Assembly: GCA_947471745.1 (NCBI GenBank)
Contig: CANJKZ010000424.1
Location: forward strand, 353,501 to 417,500
DNA length: 64,000 nt
Direction: 5' to 3'
From: Closterium sp. Naga37s-1
Taxonomy: Eukaryota > Streptophyta > Zygnematophyceae > Desmidiales > Closteriaceae
The stretch's first letter is position 1. Each line of letters opens with the position of its first letter. Below the pieces are notes generated by a model. It had not been told where the DNA came from. It searched no databases and worked only from the letters and a program-made list of their open reading frames with translations. A program made the translations under genes and the position numbers. This document shows, piece by piece, positions 42,830 through 53,373 of the stretch.

Positions 42830-43790
42830 AACAGTAGGGTGAGGCCAGTGCTGTGAAAGGGGCGCTGCTCTTACCGGACAGGGCGGCTCGGGTGGCTCGG
42901 CTGTAGGGCGGCTTGGCGGCTCGGTTGCTGGGCGGCTCGGCGGCTCGGCTGCTGGGCGGCTCGGCGGCTCGGCTGCTGGGCGGCTCGGCGGCTCGGCTGC
43001 TGGGCGGCTCGGCTGCTGGGCGGCTCGGCTGCTGGGCGGCTCGGCTGCTGGGCGGCTCGGCGGCTGGGCGGCTTGGCTGCTGGGCGGCTCGGCGGGGCCG
43101 CTGAGAGGGCGGCGTCCGGGGCCGCTGGGAGGAGGCGGCGGGGCCGCTGAGAGGAGGCGGCGGGGCCGCAAAGGTAGGTGGCGGGGCCGCAGGTAGGTGG
43201 CGGGGCCGCTAGTAGGTGGCGGGGCCGCATGTAGGTGGCGGGGCCGCTGGTAGATGGCGGGGCCGCACAGGCAAGTGGCTGGGCCGCGGAGGTAGGTGGC
43301 GGGGCCACACAGGTAGGTGGCGGGGCCGCGGAGGTAGGTGGCGGGGCCGCACAGTGAGGTGGCGGGGCCGCGAAGGTAGGTGGCGGGGCCGCACAGGTAG
43401 GTGGCGGGGCCGCGGAGGTAGGTGGCGGGGCCGCACAGGTAGGTGGCGGGGCCGCGAAGGTAGGTGGCGGGGCCGCACAGGTAGGTGGCGGGGCCGCGGA
43501 GGTAGGTGGCGGGGCCGCACAGTTAGGTGGCGGGGCCGCGAAGGTAGGTGGCGGGGCCGCACAGGTAGGTGGCGGGGCCGCGGAGGTAGGTGGCGGGGCC
43601 GCACAGGTAGGTGGCGGGGCCGCGAAGGTAGGTGGCGGGGCCGCGTAAGGTGGCGATGGGCGCGACGGGCGCGACGGGCGCGACGGGCGCGACGGGCGCG
43701 ACGGGCGCGACGGGCGCGACGGGCGCGACAGGCGCGACGGGCGCAACGGGCCGAAAGGGCGGCGCGAAGGGCCGTAGGGGCGGCGCGACT
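42830..43790 (-). repeat. GC-rich tandem arrays in the copia B leader
   Basis: Between primer site and gag lies about 1 kb of tandem repeats: GGCGGCTCGGCTGCTGGGC-type units (42890-43090), GGTAGGTGGCGGGGCCGC-type units (43160-43650), and GCGACGGGC units (43660-43740). They are open in several frames but encode only low-complexity Pro/Ala/Arg strings. A run of about 20 A (plus strand) sits near 43810-43830. Confidence 0.85.
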
Positions 43791-43892
43791 CGGGCCGGAG
43801 CAAAACGCGCTCCGGGCAGGAAAAAAAAAAAAAAAAAAATCGTGGTGGTGGGCCCTAGGAATCGTTCCCACTAGGGAACCTGCTCGATACCA

Positions 43893-44017
43893 TGAGAAGA
43901 AACGAGGAATGGAATGACTAAAGGAAAGTTGGGTACAAATGCAAACCCTAGGAAAACTGTACCCCATATGTGCTACCCCACTATAGCCTACAGTAGCTAT
44001 GTCATATAAATCTGACA
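43893..44017 (-). repeat. 5' LTR of copia B
   Basis: Identical to the 3' LTR as read. Followed in element orientation by the primer site at 43892-43879. Confidence 0.95.
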
Positions 44018-44261
44018 TGTCTACCCCACTGTAGCCTACAGTGACTAAGTAATATAAGTCTGACACACCCCCATAGGCAGAGTGGGGAGAACTAGGGGTC
44101 ACAAGACCAGTCAACCAAAGCAAAGCAGGCTCAGGGTGGATCACAACATCACCACACATTCCGAGCACAGGTTCAAGGCCACAAGGCCAGTTCACATACA
44201 GGAGTATATATAAAGGTAAACAAGCAAGTGCAGGTTTATATAGATCCCAGTACAAACAAGG

Positions 44262-47200
44262 TCAAGAAGTAAGCAAGTGAGGCCAAGTAGGCACAAGACC
44301 TACCAAAGTACAAAAACGCTGATGATCACAAGGCTGAAGTGCCTTGGTAAAGATATCAGCAGTGTTGGCATGAGAGGCCACGTAAGCAAGGCGCAGCTGA
44401 CCACGCTGCTGCAGCTCACGAGCAAGGAAGTAGCGAAGAGCAATGCGCTTCATTCTGTGCTCCAGTCTGTGCTCCCGACACAAGGCCAGCATGGCCTTGT
44501 TGTCTACGTACTGAACTGGAGGAGAACGAGGCGGCTCTCCCAGGTCAGTCAGCAGGTAGGTGAGCCAGCGTAACTCCTGTGCAGCCATGGCCCCTGCGTA
44601 GATCTCGGCCTCACAGCTGGAGCCGAGAACAGAAGACGAGCGGGTAGACCGCCACGAAACAGAGCCGGAACCAAGGCTGAAGGTGTAACCCTGTGACGAC
44701 CGCTGCGTAGCCAAGTCGTCAGCCCAAGAAGCGTCTGCGTGACCAGTGAGGACCACTGGACTCTGCCCTCCAAGCACAAGCCCCATGCCCGACGTACTGC
44801 ACAAGTAGCGCAACACCCTCTTCGCTGCAGCCATGTGCTCTGGTCGGTGTCTCCCAGGAGCAACATAGCGTGCCAGGATGCTAAGAGGGTATGCTAGGTC
44901 AGGACGAGTGCAGGTCATCACGTACATGAGGCAGCCAACAAGCTCTGGGTACGGGCCACTCGGCTCTACGGACTCATCCGAAGGCAGAGCTGAGAGCGAG
45001 TGGCGCGTAGACAAAGGAGTGGCCTGAGGCGAGGAGTACGTGAAGTTGAAGCGCTGAAGGACCTGCTGCACCATGTGTGACTGAGTCAAGGTAATGGTGC
45101 GGCGTGCTCTGTCCCGGGTGATCTGCAAGCCAAGATAGCTGCGCAGCTCACCCAGGTCTGTGCACGTGTGTCTCTTCTGCAGCTCCGACTTCACGTGGGC
45201 GAGTCCAGCAGTGTCAGCAGTGGCAAAGACCAAGTCGTCGACGTACAAGAGGATGTAGAACGGCGGCAGCGAGGTGTCGGTGCGTAGAAACAGCGACGGG
45301 TCAGCCGTAGAAGGAGCAAACCCAAGAGCCGCAAGTGTGGTCCTCAGTGTGTCGTGCCACTCGCGGGGAGCCTGGCGGAGACCGTAGACTGGCCGCCGGA
45401 GGCTCCACTGGGTACCAGGAGGAAACGACCCAGTGAATCCAGGAGGGCGGCGCAGCCAGATCTCCTCGTGCAGGCTGCCCTGTAGGAAAGCAGTGCTGAA
45501 GTCAAGAGAGTGGAGCTCGTAGTCACGCTGAGCGGCTATGTGTAGCAGCACCCAAAGAGTGGTCATCTTCAGGGTAGGGGAGAAGGTCTGGAAGTAGTCA
45601 ACTCCCTGGCGCTGACTGAAGCCTCGAGCCACGTAACGCGCCTTGAAGACAGGCGGAGAACCCGGCGGCCGCTTCACCCTGTAGATCCACATGCCACTAA
45701 CAATGTTCGCCCCAGGTGGGGGAACCTCGTCGACGTAGGTGCCTGTGGACTTCCAGGAAGCCATCTCTGCGTCCATGGCTGCCTGCCACTGAGAGGAGTA
45801 GGGACCCTCTACCGCCTCCGCGTAAGAGCGCGGAGTCGGGATGTATGGTGCATCCGGGTCTCCCTCAGGGGCAAGCAGCATGGACACAAGATGAGGTAAA
45901 GCAGCAGCAAAGCACTGGAACTCCTCCTGCCTGTCCTCAAGGACGTCCGTGCCAAGAGCACACTCACCCCCAACGGACGGAGGACAGACAGACTCAGACT
46001 CAGCAACAAGACAAGCAGCGTAGTCTAGACGACAGTGAGCAGCGAAGTCGACCAGCTCAGCAACTAAGGAAGACGCAGCAGTAGACTCAAAGGAAGGGTC
46101 AGTGACAGCAGTAACCAGGAGACGCGTGACAGTAGGACTGGCAGCACGAAGAGAGTCAGACTCGGGGTCAGCAAGAGCAGGAAGAGAGGACTCTGGAGGA
46201 GACGGCAAGGGGAGTCGCAGAGGAGCAGTGGAAGGACGCAGTGCCATCTGGTGCATGCCTGGGACCGCAGGAGGACGCTGACGCGGAACACGGCGACCGG
46301 TGCGAACAGCACGAACAGGCGACGCTGGACACGACTCAGGCTCACGACGCTCAGCAAGACCTCCAGTAGGACCAGTGTAGGGAGAAGGGGCAGGCAGTGG
46401 ACAGGCGAGCTGTAACTGTGACGCGGACGGGGCGGGCTGTGGACACTCTAAGGCAGGAGAAGAACCAGAAGAAGGCGGAAGGCCAAGAACCTGCTCAAGG
46501 AGCGGAACGAAGTACGGTCAAGGCCGCGCAGCACCTCCAGAACCAGCGGGGACAGCACCAGCACCCCCAGCGGCAGCTCCGACTCCAGTAGCACCTCCAG
46601 CTGCACCAGCAGCGCCAACTCCAGTACCCCCAGGAGCACCAGCTCCAGCAGCACCTCCAGCTCCAGAACCTCCAGCTCCAGCTCCAGCAGCAGGAGGACC
46701 ACTAGAAGACGCAGCAGCTCCAGCTCCCGTACCCCCAGCAGTGCCTACTCCAGTAGCACCGCCAGCTCCAGCACCAGTAGAACCACCAGGCCCAGCAGCT
46801 CCAGTACCTCCAGTACGAGCACCTCCGGGACCCGTGGCTCCAGTACCCCCAGCAGCAGTAGAACCACCAGCACCAGCAGCAACACCAGCTCCAGCAGCAC
46901 GACTCCAACGCCGAGCAAACCACTCGCGCAGCTCCTGTGGAGAGGGTAGCTCTCGCCGACGCGAAGCACCCGAAGGACCTCCAGGCTCCGCACCCCCAGG
47001 CTCCGCACCCCCAGACTCAGCAACCCCAGGCTCAGCACCCCCAGACCCAGCACCCCCAGTCCCAGCACCCCCAGTCTCCGCACGCTCAGGCTCAGCACCC
47101 CCAGACCCGGCACCCGCAGGCGCAGCACCCCGAGCAGCACCAGAGTCAACAGCTACCTTGACAGGCTTGACTGCGTCTACCTGAGACACACCTGAGGGGG

Positions 47201-50174
47201 CAGGACCCTGAGGGGGGAGGGGGTCTACCGGGGGGGGACCTGGCACGAGGAAGAGCGGCGGGGGGGGGAGGGGGGCAGCGCGGTAGGGGAAGAGACGGTA
47301 GTACGGAACCGACTCGTCAAACGTGACGTCCTGGGAGGACAGAACACGGCGCGAGGTGGGGTGGTAAAACTGCCAACCAGGCGCGTCAGGGGGGAAGCCA
47401 AGGAAGACGCAAGGAACAGCACGGGAGGACAGCTTGTCCGCAGACAAGTCTCAGACGAACGCCCGAGATCCCCAGACACGGAACGCAGACGCATCGCCAA
47501 CCTTCCCGGTCCACCGAAGGGTGGGGGAGGTCTCCGGCAAGGAGACCCGGGGCTGAAGGTTGATCTGCTGCGCCGCGTACTGAACCGCGAACGGCCACAG
47601 AAAATAGGGAGCAGCCGCATGGATCATGGACGTACGAGCGACGTCCATGACCATGCCAATGCGGCGCTCAGCAATCCCATTTTGCTGTGGAGAGGCCGGA
47701 AGCGTGAACGTCTAGCGGATGCCCCTCGCACAGCAGAAGGCTCGCAGAAGATCGGAGGAAAACTCTCCACCTCTGTCGGAGTGCAGACGCAGAACAGGAA
47801 AGTCCGAGCCAAAACTCCTCCTCAGCTGGAGACAAGCAGCGCGGATCCAGTCGATCAACACCTCAGTGACCTCACCCTTGGTGCGCAAGGGGAAGACTGC
47901 GGTGTAACGCGAGTAGTCGTCAACCACCAAGAGAAAGTAACGCTCGTGACCCTGTCCACGGATGCGGGCTGGGCCCCACACGTCCATGTGAAGAGTCTGC
48001 AGCGGAGCCTCTGTCGGCGGAAACTCAGAGGAGTGAGGAGCGGCGCGCTGCCGCCCCTCGACGCAGGGAACGCAGGTGGGGGCAGGCCCCGGAGGAAGGG
48101 GAGGGAGGGACCGGGGGAGACCAGAGACAAGGTAACGGGAGGCCATGCCTCGGAGACGAGGCAGGGAGGGGTGACCAAGGCGGTGGTGCCAGAGGAGAGT
48201 CTGGTGAGACAGGAGACGACACGAGCAGGGGGCAGACTCAGGACCAGACCTGGACGCTGCAGCAAACACCTGACCTGACGCAGTCACCTGACCAGACGTA
48301 GCAACCGGAGGAGACTCAGTAGTCAGTGTGTACAGGCTCGACCCCGGCTGACGGGTAAACGTGGCCAAGTGTCGGCCCGTCCGAGCACACGTACAGTGGG
48401 TCACTCGCTGACTCGCAGGAGTGAATTGGTCAACCCCCCCATCCTGTAGGTCAGCACCACTCACCAGGTTCGTAGAGAACGAGGGGAGGTAAAGACCAGA
48501 CAGGGTGCCAGAAGGGGTTGCCGGACACGGTAAGACAGTGGAGAAGTGGGCAAGGACCGGACCCCCAGAGGGGTCTGCCAGTGAGACTGCAACCGGCCGA
48601 CTAAGCCGCGTGAGTGTGGTGCGGTCTCGAAAGAAGGAGCGGGAAGCACCCGAGTCGAGGGTGAAAGTGTGCAAGGCCTGAGCCGACGTGGTACCTGAGA
48701 GAGCAGACTCACCAGCACCTGGGGCAGCAGACTCACTAGCACCTAGAGCAGCAGCCTCACCAGCACCTAGAGCAGCAGTCTCAATGCCCGGATCAGGCGG
48801 AACACACAGGTAACAGTCACCCTCATCACTAGTAGACACAACATACATGGCAGCAAGAATAGCATCATAATCCAGATCAAAGATAGCAACCCCCGACCTA
48901 AGCAGCTCGCCCCAGCGAGGGATCTCAGTGGCGTCAGGGAACTGGGGACGCCAAGCGTCCGTCAGGCGGCCGAAGCAGCGCTGGGTGGTGTGCGGACCAC
49001 CGCACGGCTCACCAGTGCGGTCCCCGGTACGCAGGACGTAGGCACAAGGACCAGCACCCCCACCCCGCTGACTCGCAGCGTACCACTCACGAAGCTGCTG
49101 GGGGGGCGGGGTCTCACGAGTGCGCTGCTGCTGCTGGCGCTGACCACCACCAAAGCCACCCCGCTGCGCAGAGCCACCCTGACCCGCTCCACCGCTGCCA
49201 CCGCCACCTCCACCGCCGCCGCTACCTCCTCCTCCTCCACTCCCACCACCACCGCCGCCGCCGCCTCCGCCTCCACCGCCGCCACCGAAGCCCCCACCCC
49301 CGCCACCACTCCCACCGCCACCCCCACCCCCTCCGCCGCCTCCACTGCCACCTCCACCGCCCCCGCCAGCTCCTCCAGCGCCCTTGCCCCCCTTGCCCTT
49401 GCCGGTGCGGCGTCTCCCGCTAGGGGCAGACGCAGCGCCGACCGACTCGGTGCCAACGAAGTCGACGGCAGCAGCAGAGGCAACAGAGGGCAAAAGGGGA
49501 GAGGGGGAGCACCCCTCAAAGAAGGGGGAACGCGGGTCACCACGAGAGGCTCCTACAGCGACTATACTCTTCTCAGCTGCCAGGAGGCGCTCCTCGAGGA
49601 GGTCAACGGTGAGTGTGGTGGGGCAAACAGAGAGGAAGTGGTCCCTGACCGAGCGAAGGGAGTCAGGGAGCTGAGTGACTAGGTAGTAGAGGGTGATGTA
49701 CATGGGGGGGGGGTTCTTGGCGCAGAACTCAGCAGGAAGCGCAGCGCGGTAGCGGGCGTCACTAGTGCGAAGGTGCGTAATGAGGCCAGCGACTGTGGGA
49801 AAGGCGGCGAGGTCAGGGAACAGGTACGGCAGCATGAGGCGGCTAAGGGCAGCAGTGGCAGGGGAAGAGTAGCGTGCAATTACAGCGTCGTACAAGGTCT
49901 TAGCACTCTTGTACTGACTAAAGTGCGCGCGCTCAGAGGACGGCAAGTGACTACGCACAGCAAGACGGGAAGCAGCATCGCGTGTGGCCCACTGTGAGCG
50001 AACAGTGCTGTCAGCATCAGCAGCAGGGGCAGTAGAGGCGCCAGACGTGAGATCGAACAGTGAGAGACCGTCTTTCCTATCGCACTGTAGGAAAAGCAGC
50101 AGATCATCGACCCAGACCTCAAAGTCAACAGCCCGACCCTCAGCATCAAAGACGAGGACGCTAGGGGTAGCCAT
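44262..50174 (-). pseudogene. copia gag-pol remnant (copia C) with three stops
   Basis: Homologous throughout to copia B, in one frame. Gag, poly-Gly segment, protease and the first half of integrase run 50174 to 47715. Premature stops are at 47714-47712 (RQTF in copia B is interrupted here), 47453-47451 (in FVRDLSADKL) and 46520-46518 (in ARPRPYF). From there to 44262 reverse transcriptase (YVDDLVF) and RNase H stay open. The changes look like single substitutions (C to T type), so decay is recent. Mobilisation would need trans supply. Confidence 0.92.
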
Positions 50175-50279
50175 GACAGCAGTAGCAGCAGGCTAGAGGC
50201 AGTAGCAGTAGGGTAGGGGCAGCAGCAGCAGGCTAGGAGCAGTGCAGTCGCAGAGGCGCGGCTCGGTGGTGCTCTTACC

Positions 50280-51060
50280 AGGACGGGTGGGTAGAGTGCT
50301 GTAAGTGGCGGGGCAGGGCCGAGGCGCGCCGGCAGGGACAGGGCCGCGACAGCTGCAGCTGCTCCTGCTGTTGGCTGCGGCTGCAGCGGCCTCGGTAGCA
50401 GCGGGGGCAGCTGCCACGGCAGCGGCGGCGGCGGCTGCTCCAGGCGGTGATGACGGCGGCCGCGACTGCGGCAGCTGCGGCGGCGGCTGCTGCTGTCAGT
50501 GGCAGCGGCGGCTGCTGCTGTCACTGCACCGGCGGCAGTGGCTCCTGCTGTCGGCGGCGGCGGTGGCTGCTGCAGTTGGCGGCTGCTGCTGTTCGCGGAG
50601 GAGCCGAGAAGGGGCCGCTAAGGGCGGCGAAGGGGCCACGAAGGGCCGTGGAGGGGCCGCGAAGGGCGGTGACGGGGCCGAGACGGGGGCCACGAAGGGC
50701 GGCGACGGGGCCGTGAGGGGCCGCGAAGGGCGGCGACGGGGCCGTGAGGGGCCGCGAAGGGCGGCGACGGGGCCGTGAGGGGCCGCAAAGGGCGGCGACG
50801 GGGCCCAGAAGGGGCCGCGAAGGGCGGTGACGGGGCCGTGAAGGGCGGCGACGGGGCCGCGAAGGGGCCGCGAGGGGCCACGAAGGGGCCGCGAGGGGCT
50901 GGAAGGGGCCGCGAAGGGCCGTGAGAGGGGCCGCGAGGGGCCGCGGAGGGGCCGCAAGGGAGCCGCGAAGGGGCCGCGAGGGGCCGTGAGAGGGGCCGCT
51001 ACGGGGCCGTAAGAGAGCGCGACGGGCCGCTAAGGGCAGGGGACGCGACGGGAGGGTAGG
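50280..51060 (-). repeat. GC-rich tandem repeats in the copia C leader
   Basis: Arrays of CGAAGGGCGGCGACGGGGC-like units, different in unit sequence from those of copia B, between gag and primer site. The segment 50400-50600 is GCN/CTG-repeat-rich. Confidence 0.75.
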
Positions 51061-51172
51061 TACACGGGGCGCGACTCGGGCAGGGGCGGAGCGCGTTCCG
51101 GGCAGGAAAAAAAAAATCCGATTTTCGGTGGGCCCTAGGAAACGTTCCCACTGGGGAACCTGCTCTATACCA

Positions 51173-51297
51173 TGTCAAAGAACAAGGAATGAATGAACTA
51201 GAAATGAGATGGATACAAATATGAAACCCTAGAGAGTTGTACCCCTTAGTGTCTACCCCACTGTAGCCTACAGTGACTAAGTAATATAAGTCTGACA
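51173..51297 (-). repeat. 5' LTR of copia C
   Basis: 125 bp. Contains AAACCCTA and the inverted CTGTAGCCTACAG. Two differences from the split 3' LTR copy. Followed by target duplication GCGGA and satellite. Confidence 0.93.
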
Positions 51298-53373
51298 GCG
51301 GACGCTCTTCATTCGCGTGCGCCGATGACCGATGATGCTCGCCTCCCTCCCACGCCCTTGCTGGATTGGTAATAGGCCCAGACAAGCGCACCCACGTGAT
51401 CCGGAGGAAGAAAGCGCTCGGAACGAGCGCTTCCACCCCCAAAATGCGGAAGGATCCGCGCATGTGCAGGAAGCGCAGCGGACGCTCTTCATTCGCGAAC
51501 GCCGATGACCAATGATGCTCGCAACCCTCCCACGCCCTTGCTGGCTTTGTAATAGGCCCAGACAAGCGCAACCATATGACCCGGTGGAAGAAAAACGCCC
51601 GGAACACCCAAAAAACGCGGAAGGATCCGCACAGGAAGTGCAGCGGGCGCTTTTCATTTTCGAGCGCCGATGACCGATGACGCTCGCAACCCCCCCACGC
51701 CCTTGCTGGCTTTGTAATAGGCCCAGACCAGCGCAGCCACGTGACCCGGCAGAAGAAAAACGCTCGTAACGAGCGCTTCCACCCCCAAAATGCGGAAGGA
51801 TCCGCACATGTGCAGGAAGTGCAGCGGACGCTCTTCATTCACGTGCGCCGATGACCGATGGTGCTCGCAACCCTCCCACACCCTTGCTGGCCTCATAATA
51901 GGCCCAGACCAGCACATCCACGTGACCCGACGGAAGAAAAACGCTCGGTACGAGCGCTTCCAGCCCTAGAACGCGGAAGGGTCCGCACATGTGCAGGAAG
52001 TGCAGCGGGCGCTCTTCATTCGCGAGCGCTGATGACCGATGGTGCTTGCAACCCTCCCATGCCCTTCTGGCTTTGTAATAGGCCCAGACAAGTGCAACCA
52101 TGTGACCCGGCGTAAGAAAAACGCTTGGAACGAGCGCTTCTACCCCCAAAACCCGGAAGGATCCGCACAGGAAGTGCAGCGGGCGCTTTTCATTTGCGAG
52201 CGCTTTTCATTTGCGAGCGCCGATGACCGATGACGCTCGCAACCCCCCCACGCCTTTGCTGGCTTGGTAATAGGCCTAGACAAGCGCAGCCACGTCACCC
52301 GGCGGAAGAAAAGCGCTCGAAACGAGCGCTTCCACCCCCAAAATGCAGAAGGATGCGCACATGTGCAGGAAGTGCAGCGGACGCTCTTCATTCGCGTGTG
52401 CCGATGACCGATGATGCTCGCAGCCCTCTCACACCCTTGCTGGCTTGGTAATAGGCCCAGACAAGCGCAGCCACGTGACCCGGCGGAAGAGAAACGCTCG
52501 GAACGACCGCTTCCACCCCCTAAAACGCGGAAGTATCCACACATGTGCAGGAAGTGCAGCGACCGCTCTTCATTCGCGAGCGCCGATGACCGATGATGCT
52601 CACAACCCTCCCACGCCCTTCCGGGCTTGGTAATAGACCCAGACAAGCACAGCCACGCGACCCAACGGAAGAAAAACGCTCGGGCGAGCGCTTTCACCCC
52701 CAAAACGCGGAAGGACCCGGACATGTTCAGGAAGTGCAGCGGGCGCTCTTCATTCGCGGGCGCCGATGACCGTTGATGTTGGCATCCCTCCCACGCCCTT
52801 GCTGGCTTGGTATTAGGCCCAAACAAGCGCAGCCACATGACCCGGCGGAAGAAAAACGCTCGTAACGAGCGCTTCCACCCCCAAATGCAAAAGGATCCGC
52901 ACTGTGCAGGAAGTGCAGCGAGCGCTCTTCATTCCCGAGCGCCGATGGCCGATGATGCTCGCAACCCTCCCATGCCCTTGCTGGCTTGGTAATAGGCCCA
53001 GACAGGCCAGCCACGTGACCCGGCGGAAGAAAAACGCCTGGAACGAGCGCTTCCACCCTCAAAACGCGGAAGGATCTGCACATGTGTAGCGGACGCTTTT
53101 CATTCGCGAGCCCTGATGACCAATGATGCTCACAACCCTCCCACGCCCTTGCTGGCTTGGTAATAGGCCCAAACAAGCGCAGCCATGTGACCCGGCGGAA
53201 GAAAAACGCTCGGAACGATCTCTTCCAGCCCCAAAATACGGAAGGATCCGCACATGTGCAGGAAGTGCAGCGGGCGCTCTTCATTCGCGAGCGCCGATGG
53301 CCGATGATGCTCGCAACCTTTCCACGCCCTTGCTAGCTTGGTAATAGGCCCAGACAAGGCAGCCATGTGACTT
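51298..53373. repeat. 181-bp satellite, block 2
   Basis: About 11 monomers. The first base continues block 1 exactly once copia C and one GCGGA are removed. Monomers differ by scattered substitutions and short deletions (for example around 51600 and 52200, where part of a unit is duplicated). Ends at the 5' LTR of copia D. Confidence 0.93.

Larger units (their letters stand above)
36556..44017 (-). mobile_element. intact Ty1/copia retrotransposon (copia B), nested in copia C's 3' LTR
   Basis: LTRs of 125 bp at 36556-36680 (3') and 43893-44017 (5') are identical as read. Each is bounded TG...CA, with target duplication TGTCT at 36551-36555 and 44018-44022. The primer site TGGTATCGAGCAGG (minus) abuts the 5' LTR and TATGGGGGTG abuts the 3' LTR. 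Total 7462 bp. The host sequence on both sides is the copia C LTR, which reads continuously once copia B and one TGTCT are removed. Identical LTRs and an open polyprotein indicate a very recent insertion. Confidence 0.96.
36474..51297 (-). mobile_element. decayed Ty1/copia retrotransposon (copia C), split by copia B
   Basis: The 5' LTR is 51173-51297 (125 bp). The 3' LTR is 36474-36555 joined to 44023-44065, split by copia B. Target duplication GCGGA lies at 36469-36473 and 51298-51302, inside satellite sequence. The primer site TGGTATAGAGCAGG (minus) abuts the 5' LTR. The purine tract TGGGGGTG abuts the 3' LTR. Without the inserted copia B it would be about 7.36 kb. The two LTRs differ at two positions by eye. 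The polyprotein has three stops, so the copy is dead by itself. Confidence 0.93.

Noticed and set aside
42871..44255. 310- and 348-codon minus frames in the copia B leader
   Set aside because: Low-complexity Pro/Ala/Arg strings from GC-rich tandem repeats upstream of gag. They lack viral envelope or other domains and overlap each other in different frames.
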